A DNA stretch of 64,000 bases from Trichopria drosophilae (GCA_030407085.1 CM059582.1:22643001-22707000); one strand, 5' to 3'. Shown: positions 37,901-50,183, counted from the first letter of the stretch. Notes: a model not told the origin generated them from the sequence alone. A program made the numbers and translations.

Positions 37901-38289
37901 TGTTATTTAAAAAGTTACATTTTATATTTATTTATATATATAAATAATATAAATAATATATTATTTATATTTCGAATGCCTAATTATTGATTTATGTCTT
38001 GATCTGTCCCTTAAAATCTCACTAGAAAATTAAAAGAAATTGATAAAAAATAAATATAATAACCGTAATTTCATGTTTCCTTATTTTATAAAATTAACGT
38101 AATTTTGAGATAAGACCAAATGGTTTTCTGTTTTGGTTTTGCAATAAACGTATGTCACACAGGCTGAACAAAATGATTAGTAAAACCAAGACAAAAATTT
38201 AGAAGTAGTTATAACATGCAATAATATTTCAATTAACAGCGTGAAACGTTGTTGTTGACGGTTCGATAATATTTACAAATCAGATCATT

Positions 38290-38540
38290 CTACAGAAGAG
38301 TCCTGGTATATTTGCGTCTCGCTATATTTACGTTCCAACCTATTTCTCTGATTCCGGCTCATTATATTTGCCTGGCGTCGCTCTTTCTTTCTCCCACCTT
38401 GCGGTCTCAGGAAGGGCCTGCTGAGGCGTCACGAAAGTTAATCAATGGATGGGGAGTGGGAGAAGGGGCGCTCCCCTTTTTCTGATAAATATAATAAGAC
38501 GGGAGGGGATGGCGAGGAACTGAGTGGGACAAGCGGTGTT
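38290..38540 (-). mobile_element. CAGTAGAGTCCC-end MITE, copy 2
   Basis: On the minus strand it follows copy 1 over most of its length: AAAAGGGGAGCGCCCCTTCT, CCCACTCC, TGACGCCTCAGCAGGCCC, CTGAGGCCGCAAGGTGGG, then AGGCAAATATAATG, TAAATATAGCG, GCAAATATACC and AGGACTCTTCTGTAG. The inverted ends are more decayed than in copy 1. Confidence 0.65.
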
Positions 38541-39444
38541 ATCAATTCGTTTTACCAATTTTATTACATCTATTTTACTTGTCAAGTATATAAGTGACTA
38601 TTCTATTATAAAACTGCGTGTATTTCAGGTTATGAAAGATAATGGATATTCTAATATCCGGAATTTCTAAACAAAACAGTACCATACACTAGTATATTAC
38701 CGAAATAGTCAATTTAACAATTTTTTGTAATTTAATGTTTTATTTTTGTAAAATAATTCCATTATGTACTTTTTCATCAACCCTTTCGATGTTTATGAAG
38801 ACTTTACTGTGCAAGAGTGTACAGCAGAAACCGATCGACGGATATTTATGAAACTTGGTACATTAGCGTTTTTGAGGTCGCTGAATGTCAATCCATCGTC
38901 AAAATGAAAATTCCATGACCCCCATTTTTAATTTTTAAACTTTATTATCAAATTTGAATTTAGCGGAAGTGAACAATATTTTAAACACTAATTCATACGT
39001 TTTACGTGTTTCCTCTACATTAGAAAAGTTTTAAATTAATGCTGCTATAATGTTAGTAATTATTGAATGATAAATAATTACTTTATTATATACAAAGTTT
39101 AAATGCTAATGGGCGCGACCTGTTCCATCAGCAAGACTCTTAGGCTCTACAAACCCTTTGAATACAATACACTGTATCTTTTTGACTATTACGTTTTAAA
39201 CATATTTGGCATGAAAAACTTAAAATATAATATTTTCCACTTATTACTCGTATTACTACAAAAAGGTCATGACCAACTGAACAAATTGTACAAAGTATAA
39301 TATAATTCGTGACAATCGAATTTGCATCAGCAGACGAATTTTTTGACACGAATAATTCTGAAGCATTTTACTTTTCGAAGCATTTTGGATAAAATTCTGG
39401 GAAACTTTGCTAAGTTCGTAACGCTTTCTTGTATGTCCCTATAG

Positions 39445-39709
39445 ATCGCAGAATCGATATCTGACAGATTCGGACGATGCATCGTCGGTCGAGTCTGCCG
39501 ACGCTTCAGCTGATCTGGAATCTTGCACTGACCATGGGTCGGATGAAACCCTCGAACACGTTCCACATCCGGTACACGTCCTGGACACCAGGTCTCCCCA
39601 TGGATCGCGCACTTGTCTCCTCTGGGCATGCAAGGCATGCAAGAAGAAAACCATTACCGTCGATAGAAGGAAAGCTGCGACACTCCGGGAGAGACGACGT
39701 CTCCGTAAG
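39445..39709 (+). CDS. nau: Exon 2 of the myogenic bHLH factor (Cys/His-rich domain and basic region)
   Basis: This exon encodes the central part of a MyoD-family transcription factor, a nuclear DNA-binding protein that activates muscle genes through E-boxes as a dimer with an E protein (Daughterless in insects). Residue numbers assume exon 1. An acidic Ser/Asp-rich segment (113-148) is followed by a His-containing stretch (HVPHPVHV) and [12 protein letters not shown] (169-180), the Cys/His-rich tryptophan motif characteristic of this family. The basic region [16 protein letters not shown] (185-200) holds the Ala-Thr pair and the final Lys known as the myogenic code; the usual Met after Ala-Thr is Leu here. 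The exon opens after CCCTATAG at 39444, leaving one base to complete a codon, and ends at the donor AAG|GTATTT at 39710. The frame is open back to a TAA at 39419. The GC content is far above the flanking intron. Overlapping open frames on both strands here are shadows. Confidence 0.95.
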
Positions 39710-40114
39710 GTATTTTATACTCGCACCAATCATGAAGCATTTCGATTCCCTGTAGAACACGACAAACAATCTTCCTCGTTCCTCTGGGTACGACATTTGT
39801 CTTTTTTTTTAGCATTTCGCCACGTATTTAACAGCATTATCGAAATCGCCTTTTGAGAGATAGAAAAAGCTTTGAATTATTTGCAGTTTTGAAAAATGCA
39901 AATGCATTTTATAAAGTCTTCAAACAGAAAAACAATTTGTCTTTTTTTGTTAATCGAGAGATAATGCAGGATTTCTCTAAATAATAAATTAGAATTTGGG
40001 TGGGTTTTTAACCGACAACGTTCTGTAAACAAAAAGATGGTATTTTTTCACGACATTTTGGAACTATATAGGGTCCCTCTTCAGGACAGAATTGACTTCC
40101 TTAATTAAATTTGT

Positions 40115-40914
40115 GAAGTGACGATGTTCATAATTTCATATTGGGCCACAATTTATATATTTAATTTACATGTAGTGGGAAGTCATTTTTTTATTTAAGA
40201 GATATTTATAGTACTTCAGAAACTGAATTACGATTTTGACAATCTTCAACTTATTTAATGCATTTTTTTTATTTTTTATATGCAGCATTTCCGAAATTCT
40301 TCTGCTAAAGCATTTTACTTGGGTGTCAGGAATTTTCATATCATTCCAGTTAAAGTCATGATGGGTATTTAAACAATTTCTGTAATATTACTCAATTCCT
40401 TCATGAAGATCTAGGATATTAGCTATTCGGATTTTTATCGGATATTCGTTTCGTCTCAACTACATAAGAGCATTACAGTCGTTACCGAAAATCCATAAAA
40501 AAGGTATTCCAAAAGGTTATCTGCAAACTCGTATAGGAATTTGTCTACAGGATATGTTGGAGTGCCTATTAAAGATATAATCAACTATATAGGCAACGCT
40601 AAATGAACCTTCAAAATAATAATTAACGAACATACGGCTAATATCCGAGATCTTCAAAGAGGAATTGGGTAATATTACAACAATTTTTTAAATACCGATC
40701 ATGATTTTAACTGGAATGATGTGAATATTCTTGACACCACAGTAAAATAGTCCAGCAGAAGAATTTCAGAAATACTGCATATAAAACTTAAAGAAAATTG
40801 CATTACAAGTTGGGATTGCAAAAATTTTAATTCAGTTTATGAAGAAATATATCTCTTAAATAAATCTCTAAATTAAGTATATAAATTGTGGCCGAATATG
40901 AACATGGTCACTTC
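40115..40914. mobile_element. Long inverted-repeat element, about 800 bp with ~280-330-bp arms
   Basis: The left arm 40115-40447 and right arm 40637-40914 are reverse complements at roughly four bases in five. Shared stretches include GAAGTGAC, GGCCACAATTTATATA, TTTAAGAGATAT, TTATATGCAG, GAAATTCTTCTGCT, ATCATTCCAGTTAAA, TGTAATATTAC and GATATTAGC. Only about 190 bp of unique sequence separates the arms. There is no coding capacity. No convincing target duplication was seen at the ends. Confidence 0.75.
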
Positions 40915-43900
40915 GCATATTTTTTTGTTGATTTTCAAGCTTTATCCTAATTAAAAAAAGACATAATTATTGACTTAAAAGTAACATAGTCCCCTATTTT
41001 CTAATGAAGTAAGCCCTTTCGTGTGTCCTATCCAAAATTACATTTATTAGATGTCCTTTAAAAGCAGAATGTCGGTTTTTTAAATAAAAAATTTTGCAAT
41101 TTTTGTTATCAATTCTTTTCATATTGAAGATGTGATAGAAATGATTTCGAGTATCAACTAGAGGTGTATACAATTTTACAAAATTATAAGAGGATTTTTA
41201 CTTTACGTCAAAAATAACCCTAACCTCAAATGTCATTGCGGTCCTGTACAACATGTGTACTAATCTCAACGAAATAACCGATGACAAAAAGTAGCCGAAT
41301 TTCCATTGAATCGACCATATCTTAAAAGTTGGTGGATATTCACTGAAATATATAATAAATAAGTCACTGTCCAAGATTAACAGTTGATATTTCGATATGT
41401 TTTATGAATTAGAAATTATAATTCAGTCCACAATTCAATGGCTTCTATTCATATATTTGACACTCGAAGAGGCAAAGTTATAAGAAGCTCTTTCAAAAGG
41501 TAGTTTTATACGTAATGCTAGTTGATTTTCCATAAAATATAATGCTTATTCACAGCGAATCTCATATAATGCTTATTGAAAAATAAGTTTCATATAACAT
41601 TTATTGACAACTGAGTGTCATAAAATGCTATCTTAGAAGTCCGGCATATAAAATACTATTTCCAATATGACGTACCGGTTTCTATCATTTTGGGCAAAAA
41701 ATACGGGTAACGTTATGATTTATTTTATTTTTCATATTTTAATAAATCACTGAATAAAAATTGTTAATTAGCAATAATAATTTTCGATATCATACCTGAA
41801 TTTCATATATATATGTATAATCTTTACATTTTATATTTGAATGCTTTATATGAACGACTGATGATTGTTGTTTCCAGGACAATAAGTGCATTGTATTTAT
41901 TGCATTTATTGTTTGAAAACACTCACAACCTACACGTGCTAAATTAAATTTGTGCAAATGTAGTATGGCATATTGACGAAAACATATCCCATAAATTATT
42001 CAAATCATTTAAAAATAATTCTATAATGATAATAAAAGACTACTTACTTGTTATCCAAATTTATAAAGGGTTAAGAATGAACATATATTGTCTGTATAAT
42101 ATTTACAATTATTTGTTGAATTATATTAATATAGTGTATATAGAAATCATTAATATGTAATAATTAATTTTCATTAACATGAGTAATTAATACCGAATGC
42201 ATAGGTATGGAGCAAATGGGAATAAAAGAATTCAATGAAAGCGCAGTGAATGCGAAAATGTAATTTGTCTGGAGGAAGTTAAATGCCACACATGTGAATA
42301 ATATGCATTCCTAATATCTGCAGCTTCATTTGCATTTATATTATATTTTTGTGAAAAATTCATATATTACATTTAGAACTCGAGAGTTCTAAAGTTTTTT
42401 TGACAAAAACTAAATTTATTTAAATTAAACTCAAATTCATATCAAATTACAATTTACATCTGGCAATATATTGTAAAATACCAGCTGGAGATATAGAATA
42501 ATAAAATCACTATTTTTCTAAATAGGTATAAAATATATCATTTAACAAAGAAGTAGATATTCATAAACGTAGAATAAAATTTTAAATCTAGTATTTTTTT
42601 GTACATGCATTTCAGCTTAACGACCTTAAAGCATTCCTTTTCTTTGGATTGCTTTAATTACTTTTTAACTTGCTACTTGAGGAACATTGGTATGATAAAA
42701 CAGCACTTACGGTGTACGGACCGTTATTTATTACCTGGTGAAATTATATTTAAATAACAAGTTTGAATTTCGTTGAAAGAAGGAAACAAATGTTTTGATA
42801 CTTCAGATATTATTAATATGAGCCATTCTCTCAAACAGAAAAAATTCCAAATTATTATTTAATTTAAAAAATTAAATTTAAATTACTGGTATTACCACGA
42901 TTGTTAACTTTTATTTAAATAAAAAAAAATATTCAAGGAATTAGTAGTAAAATGTATAATTTTTGTACCAAAATTGAGAGGTTATAGTAGTTACTTTACT
43001 CATTTTTTTTAATGTGCTGCTAACTTCAGCAGAACTCCCTCCTACCCAAACAATTATTAAACATTTTAAAAATCGGAGACTCCCCCTGTAAATTTGGACA
43101 AATTTATGATGGAGTGCAAACACATCAAATTAAGCATCTAATTTTGTGAATTGCTTTATGCTCGTTCAGCAATACAATTTTTTGTTAATTATCAATGTCT
43201 TTAGATAAATCGATCATCCTTATACGTCACTTTTTGGGGATTAAGAAAATTAGGCATTTTTTCTGGAAGTTTGTATCTTCAAAGGTTTTGAATAAAACTG
43301 AGGCGGATATTGAGCAACGAATTTCAAAATTTATTGATATGATTTTCATACACTTGGCAATATTTTATTTGCAATACACAAAACCATAGAGTCTGTGGTG
43401 AATACAAATTAAAAAAACTAAATTGCCTTTTTTGTCAGGAAAACATTTTTAATGGTACATTTTCATTTAAATCCAATTACTGCAAGTGAACGTGATGTAA
43501 TTCGTAAAATAGGGACTATCGATCGTAGAATTTGAATTGAAAAGTGAAATTCGGGAGATGCGTTACTAACGAAATTGCGGAAAGCACGAGTTTCATATCG
43601 ATTTTATTATTATGGAATCGAACTGGGTTACTCGACGGTTTCACGAAATTACGAGAATAATCGAATGTCGACCAAATATTAGAACGAAAACCCGCTGACA
43701 TCGAAATACTGCGATCGAACTTCGGTATTCCGAGTAAATTAAAGTTATTAAATGGAATATCTATGTCCGATAAACTGGCGAAAATAGATGTTCGATTTAA
43801 ACTTTGCTTTACCTAGCGATGCTGTAGGAAATTGTTACGTGCCATTCTATAATGTAAACTTTCTCGATGTTTACGTTAATAATCATGGGTAATTTCCTTT

Positions 43901-44190
43901 GGATGCTAGTGGTTCGAACGATTCGAGAATCTGTCTAAACTTTAACTATTGTTTATTCTTAGATGTGTGGAGTGCTTCAGAATATACCGGTTGTAGAAAA
44001 TAGCAACTTAAAACAAAAATCAAGTTACTTCCCTCTAATAACTGGAAAATGTTATTAGTCAACTCGAATTTATTACTTTGAGTGTACTACTATCCTTATT
44101 ACTATTTTTGAGCTTAGTGCACTGACAATGAGAGAATTTTATTTGTGAAATTATAAAAATATTTTCTCTTAATTTAAAACCGGAAATATT

Positions 44191-44341
44191 CACTGATTCT
44201 CAGTGTATGGTCACTGATTGGCCTAGTGCAAAAGGAACCACTGAAAAGCAGTGAAATTTCACGTTTTGTTTCGTTTGCCATTTCACTGTTTATGCAATTA
44301 ATATGATAGTCACTGACCTAGCAGTCAGTATTCATTCACTG
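44191..44341. repeat. Cluster of CACTG/CAGTG motifs
   Basis: Six CACTG and two CAGTG pentamers lie within 151 bp, several extended to TTCACTGATT, GTCACTGATT or GTCACTGACC. This is far above the expected number in AT-rich DNA. It may be a degenerate short tandem repeat or a protein-binding array. Confidence 0.5.
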
Positions 44342-44378
44342 GTTCAAATAGTGAGTTCATTATTTTGAATTGAGAGAG

Positions 44379-44516
44379 TAGGGATAAGTTTTATTGTTTG
44401 GCTTTTGTACCTTTTGTTATTGAGGTTTTAAAAATTTACCGCCGAACAGAGCAAATTTTAACTATAATAACAAAAATTACAAAAGCTGAACAATAAAACC
44501 CTGGTTATTCCTATAT
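44379..44516. mobile_element. Short hairpin MITE
   Basis: AGGGATAAGTTTTATTGTTT and GGCTTTTGTACCTTTTGTTA on the left are mirrored by TAACAAAAATTACAAAAGC and AACAATAAAACCCTGG on the right. The unit is about 138 bp with a short loop. Confidence 0.6.
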
Positions 44517-45629
44517 TGAAAATGTTTTGCCAATTTCATAAATGAAAGTTTTTCAGTGCGGTTTTCTTTCTTGCATTTTTACTATTTTATTAAGGAATCA
44601 TAAGATTTAATCACCTTGTTTATATAAAAATATTTTTAAATAGAAGCATTGCGATGAAGCAGTGGAATAAAATAGTTTTAATTTTAATAACAAGCCAATA
44701 TTTATGGTAAAACATCATCATTACGGTATTGCTATTACCATCGCGTTATTTAGTCATAAATATTAATTCGTCTAAACATGCATTCAACATTATAAACGAA
44801 TTTTAATTCTCTTGAATTATTATTTTAGTATAAACATTTTGGGAATCATGATTCTTCAGATGTAAATAATCGAACTTCTTGGGAAATATTAAGAAACGAA
44901 TTAATTAATGAAGTGATGTCAGAAAAAGGAGTACGTTGCGTATTTTTACTTGAAATAAAAGCTGATTTATTTCATAATAATCAAAGGGGACAGCCTCGCG
45001 ATAAATCGTAAGAGCATCCTGTCAAAAACAATTAATTCACTACGTTGGCTCGAAGACAAAATCATTCTTAACTAAGTATTTGACAATTCTGTTTCATTTT
45101 TTTGTAACTGTGTGTATTACGTCAGTTCGATGATCAAGTATAATAAATTTCATAGGAGTGCTGGTGATTATCCTAATTGATCATTGTCATAAATTATTTA
45201 TATATTTAAGGAATACATATACTATTAAAAACAAAACTAGCGAATGTCGATAAAAAGCACTGAAAAGTCTAAGTTATTTCAAATAACAGTGACGTTCGAA
45301 TACTATTTTGAATGTTTAAAATTGAATTGCAATGACCTGAGATTAACAAGTAATACTAATTAATATTAATACCTTTGCTAAAAATGGAAATTGTAATTTA
45401 AAATTTTGTTTTTCAACTAATATACCTCTGAAGTTAGAGACTAATCTGCATAGTTCAGAGTTTTATTGGAAATTTTTTTCAAAGATGGTCATTATTACTT
45501 ATATTTTTAGATCATTTCTGATTCATGAAAAAAATAATGGTCGAATTTTTTAGTGATTCGATCGAGTATCATCGATAAAGTCGCATCATTTATTTCATGA
45601 TATAGAAATCATCCAATCGCATTACAATT

Positions 45630-45690
45630 TCGTAGAACATTAGACCTGCAATAGAAATGTCCTGGGTTCAAGTTCCGGCGAGGTAAAATA
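45630..45690 (+). mobile_element. tRNA-derived fragment (possible SINE head)
   Basis: CTGGGTTCAAGTTCCGG at 45662 fits a tRNA T-arm: a 5-bp stem around the 7-base loop TTCAAGT, which doubles as a Pol III B-box. Upstream, AGACCTGCAATAGAAATGTCC could be a worn anticodon arm. No A-box or 5' acceptor strand is evident, so this is not an intact tRNA. A SINE remnant is the most likely reading. Confidence 0.4.
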
Positions 45691-45724
45691 AAAAAGAAAT
45701 AAAATTAATTTCCTTAAAATCGTA

Positions 45725-46975
45725 AGTCACGAGCCAAACGAGATAAAAAAAATGCAGTTAACATGACCTTACAGCTTGATCTTTGTAGCATGTATGAAAA
45801 ATAAGTAGAAAGTACAAAACGAAAACTTTGTTTCTATATTTTGTGTTCGACTTGAAAGTAAATAAAACGAAAATTGTCATTTATTTCGAAATTATATGTT
45901 TTGTGTTACAAATAAGATACTGGAGTAAAGTATTCTGGAAATTTGAGCTAAATTTTTGCAGAATAACAAACAAATGAATATAAACCAGAAATTTGAGAAA
46001 GAAGTACCTATTATTGTCCGTGTACCAATTAATGGACCACAATTCGTGGAATCTTTGGTACCCTCATTTGCAGATGCATTAAACTGCGAGAAATAAAATA
46101 AACAACCTCTATGCTTAATTACAATTTGCACCCAAATCTAAATTGGTACCTACTACTGGTCATGCATGTACCTATTACTGAGCAAGCACCAATTTGTGGA
46201 TTCTTTCTTGCACGCATTTATTGATGCATAACACTATGAGGAATATAATACATAACCTGTGAGCTTAATGACAGTATGTACTAAAATCTAAATTCGTACC
46301 TAGTACTGGTAGTGTACCTATTAGGGACTATGTACCTATTTCGAACCATATGTACCAATTAATAGACTACCATCTGTAGATTCTTTTTTTCACTCATTTA
46401 AAGATGCAAGACACTATCAGGAATATCAGAGGCAACCTCTAAGCTTAATTACAGTCTGCATCAAAATCTAAATTTGTAATTATTGTCCGTGTACCTATTA
46501 CGGACCATGTACCTATTAAGGACCATATGTACCAATTAATGGACTAGCATTTGTGGATTCTTTCTTGCACTAAATTACAGATGCTAGACACTAATAGGAA
46601 TATCATAGGCAACCTTAATCCATTATGTCTCAAAATCTAAATTCGTACCTATTACTGACCGTGTACCTATATTAAGGACCATTTATCAATTAATGGACTG
46701 CCATTCATGGATTATTTCTTTTTATTTTTGTATTATTCTGTAACAATATCGCTCGAGTTTCCCCAATACTTATTATAATTTTATTTTTAACACACAAAAT
46801 GTATAATTTCGAGATAAATGTCAATGTTCGTTTTATTTACTTTCAAGTCGAACAGAAAATATCCAAACAAACTGTTTATTTTGTACTTTGTATTTATTTT
46901 TCTTCTATTCTACTAAAATCATGCTTCAATATCATGATTGTTCCATCTAGTCAACTTCCTGACCAATTCCTTTTT
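45725..46975. mobile_element. Inverted-repeat element carrying an internal minisatellite
   Basis: The arms at about 45725-45895 and 46795-46970 are reverse complements. The best part is TTCGACTTGAAAGTAAATAA at 45847, which matches the minus strand of 46825-46850, continuing into ATTTCGAAATTATA and outward into AAAGTACAAAA and GAAAAATAA. Between the arms lie 4-5 tandem copies of a 157-178-bp unit (see the separate entry). The outer limits are approximate because similarity fades gradually. There is no coding capacity; open frames of 60 and 79 codons overlap the arms and are incidental. Confidence 0.75.
46018..46715. repeat. Minisatellite, unit about 165 bp, 4-5 copies
   Basis: Each unit runs TGTACCAATTAATGGAC, GTGGATTCTTTCTTGCAC, GATGCA..ACACTA..AGGAATAT, AACCT..AGCTTAATTACA and CAAAATCTAAATTCGTACC, then short GTGTACCTATTA repeats. 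Starts are near 46021, 46182, 46347, 46527 and 46684, giving spacings of about 161, 165, 180 and 157 bp. The short GTACCTATTA motif is itself repeated two or three times between units. Confidence 0.85.
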
Positions 46976-47414
46976 ATTTGACCCCATAGTACGTCGCATC
47001 GAATCTCTGAAAAGTTCGATCCTCGTCAATCAGAAATGATCCAAGAACATGAGGAATAATTACAATTTTTGAAAAAGAATGCAATAATATTAATAAGTAT
47101 TATTTGTAAAGTAGAATGAACATTAATTACCCTTATTTAAACCTCAGCTTTATTTAGGAAATTAGTTTAACAAATAAAGTTATAGAAGAAAATTCAATAA
47201 CCCTCCTCTCTACCTCTACCTCTCCAGTATTGAATAAAAATGTTATCAAAGAAGTATAAAATATGAATCCCGTTCTTGATGTAACTTTAAGTATCACTTA
47301 AAAATGTATGTAAAGATCTACTTAGCGTTACTGCAAATATTGAATAAGTAAAATTACTAAAAAATAAACTACTTTTTGCACTTGACATAATCGGGTTTTG
47401 CAATTTCTTTGCAG

Positions 47415-47585
47415 GTGAATGAAGCGTTCGAAGTTTTGAAAAGGCGCACGAGTGACAATCCAAATCAGCGTTTACCAAAGGTTGAGATATTACGAAACGC
47501 CATAGACTATATAGAGAGCTTAGAAGCTTTGTTGCAAGGAAACAGAGTTCAAGGATCACAAAAACGTTCATCTCACGAGAATATG
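47415..47585 (+). CDS. nau: Exon 3 of the myogenic bHLH factor (helix 1, loop, helix 2)
   Basis: This exon encodes the dimerisation half of the bHLH domain, joined directly to the basic region of exon 2. Helix 1 is [11 protein letters not shown], the loop and start of helix 2 read [16 protein letters not shown], and helix 2 ends with [10 protein letters not shown] (residues 201-241 if exon 1 is correct). These blocks match the MyoD/nautilus family at almost every position and distinguish it from other bHLH families. Sixteen residues follow helix 2 ([16 protein letters not shown]) before a strong donor ATG|GTAAGT at 47586. The acceptor is TTTCTTTGCAG at 47404-47414. The exon is 57 whole codons and is phase 0 on both sides. 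Reading through the donor would meet a stop at 47673. The C-terminal activation and helix III region expected for this family is not in this exon. Confidence 0.97.
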
Positions 47586-50183
47586 GTAAGTACTTTCAGA
47601 GTAAATTGTAATTTAATAGGAACAAATGAAATATTATTTCAACGTTGTCGAATCCGTCATATTATAATAAATTAACGAGGCCAATTAAGTGAACATCGAT
47701 AATGTTATAAACCATCTATATTTATGATTTTTAATACTATATTTTGAATAATCTATTTGTTTGGAATTGAAATTTTACGCTGATTGTTATAATTCTGGTA
47801 ATCAGGAATAATATTCCATTTAATGGCAGATCTCATATGTTGATATTTCTCATGTACAAGCATTTAAATTTTGATTTTTGATAACATCTGTAAATAATCA
47901 TATAGCAATTGATGCATACGGAATAATTATATGGAATGAATATGTTTTTATAATAAACTGATTTTGGTAAATAAAGTCATTAAATCTATTGGGCTTACAA
48001 GTATATCTCATTTGATATTAATTAAAAGATTACTCACGTATATCTGAAAATTGCAACCCGATGTACGACTAAATAGATTGGTACATTATTACGTTAATGG
48101 ATTGCGTTTTATCCAATTATTTCGTTATTTAACAATGGATGGGAGTCGTATGTACAATATTTGGAAAATTACGGTGATTATTACTGATGCCAAGTAATGT
48201 AATGGAATGGGCACAGCGCCAATTATTGAGCAATCGGAAAAAACTGTATTGTGTAATATTCTGTATAGAGTGTGATTGATTTATCATTTTGGTTTCAGTA
48301 AAAAATGTTTTTTGAAATATAACTTGTAGGGTTATTCTTCACGCTACTTAGAAGTCCTGAGATGCTCTCTAAAGTTTTTGACGTACCAAAGTAGAACTAA
48401 GTTCGGTTTCTTATGAAATTAAGCTTTAAATGTGTGCCTTCTGGATTCGTTTACATTCATTTAAGAACAAATATAATACCAATTTTGTTGAAATGACAAT
48501 AAAATAACGGTAAGTGATGAATAATCCTACAAAAATCCTGATTTTTGTTAAATAAAAGCTCGTAATTTTTTTATTTTTAAATTTGGAGCATTTTTCCATA
48601 CACCATTCGAAAGAGAAGAGTTAGGGCAATAAAAAACGTTTATTCCAATATGTTACTTACTTCGTTTTACTACAAAAAAACTTTACTTTAAATTTACGTA
48701 CATTTGGTCTTTAAAGAAATTATAATCAGTGCCCTTCAAATTCTGTTCGACTTTTAATTTTGTCATTTTTTTTTGTTTATTTTGTTTACTTGGTGTATTT
48801 TGTGTAGTTTCTTTGACTAGAGTATCTGCAAAGTATGATATGATCCTTTTCATTTAAGCACGATATGATATTCAATTGTTACATTCAATTGTTACAAAAT
48901 AAGTAAAGAAAGTATAGATTGCATTGTTGGTAAACATTATAAATTCAACTAATGCTGGATATAACAGTACGAAGATTTTTTCGCCGTGCTGAATTTGGAA
49001 CTATTTTATAATTTTAGTATCTAAGTCATAAATCCTTACATCTTTTTGATCCACCTTTACTCAATTCTTAACTAATTAATTCTAGTTAGGAATTAGTAAT
49101 GCTCACGAATCAGTTAACAAAAATTCAAATATTGAAATCGTTATTCAGAACAAAATGAAATTGGAGAATTATTTGGAAAAGTAAAGCAATTTTTACCGAT
49201 GAAACGTGTGAAAAAATATATTTCAAAAGGCATTGCCTACATAAATATTAAAATTTATTGTTCTTGACACAAATATCAGTAAGATAAATAACTAATTACA
49301 CCTGTATTGAATTCAAGATATATTCTAATCTCTTATAAAAATATTGATGAATAGATTGATAAAATATTTACTTTATACTGTTAGTCGTTATTAGACTCGA
49401 CATTTAACTCTATTATATATAGTCTAAAAACAATTAGCGGTATAAAGAAATTTTTAAGGATAACCATACTTAAAAGAAACTGATATTTTTATCATTCCGG
49501 TTAAATAATATTAATAATACATTGTTCACTAGTTTCACTATTATGCTTTCAAAGTAAATTAATGAGTTTGTCAGAAATTTTCGTGATTCGTAATTTCATA
49601 TTCGTTGACATAATTTAATACTGTGTATACACAGCTTTCGTAACGCTCGTTAGTTTATGTCGGAAAATTCAAAACACCAAAAGATAAAGATGCTTACATA
49701 TACTTAAACGTACAGCGCTGATATGCATTTATTACGTTTAGAAAATTTACGTTTAGTTTTATATATTGTAATGTTTATTTTATATATTCTGATCTACATT
49801 CTGATGTTATATTTTGATATATTTTAGATGTACTATAAGCTTAGAGGTCTTTTTATTCTACGTCTAATAACATTATTCATCATAAATTTAAAAAAAAAGG
49901 TATAATCTGCGTATACCTGTAATCTAACAAAAACGATAGTATTTATTTCATTACGGAGTTTATACAATTTGAGTATTTGAAAATGATCAGCATTAAAACT
50001 GACTTATAGTTTATATATAAATACTTTTACATTTATAGACAATTTAGAAAATTTTCAAAATTGAGTAGCACTAACATAAAGGTCTAAACTTTTTGTGTTA
50101 AAAAGGGTATTTCGTAGAATAAATTTAGTTTATGAATCCGAATCCATATTATTAATACATATAAATACATATTTATAAGTTAA

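Larger units (their letters stand above)
23107..39444 (+). other. nau: Intron 1 (about 16.3 kb)
   Basis: This is the interval between the donor proposed at 23107 and the acceptor ending at 39444 (pyrimidine-rich tract followed by TATAG). It is AT-rich. It contains an inverted-repeat element with TTAA ends at 24932-25534, a possible LINE tail near 28155, a CT microsatellite at 29971-30015, a foldback element at 33096-33520, diverged tandem repeats at 33980-34215, and two related elements at 34747-34964 and 38290-38540. In the stretches 23300-24920, 25550-28140, 28240-29960, 30020-33090 and 35000-38280 I see no gene or strong signal; the open frames there look like chance. The size depends on exon 1 being correct. 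Confidence 0.5.
39710..47414 (+). other. nau: Intron 2 (about 7.7 kb), splitting the bHLH domain
   Basis: This intron lies between donor AAG|GTATTT at 39710 and acceptor TTTCTTTGCAG ending at 47414. It is phase 0. It holds a long inverted-repeat element at 40115-40914, a CACTG motif cluster at 44191-44341, a short hairpin element at 44379-44516, a tRNA-like fragment near 45640-45690 and a large inverted-repeat element with a minisatellite at about 45725-46975. In 40920-43500 I see nothing but AT-rich sequence. A GC-richer patch at 43500-43830 has no recognised coding content and could be a regulatory element or decayed repeat. Confidence 0.9.

Noticed and set aside
39477..39796. Several overlapping open frames on both strands (from 39477 forward; 39506, 39439 and 39327 reverse)
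   Set aside because: They are shadows of the GC-rich nau exon 2 in other frames; the bHLH frame is the one with family motifs.
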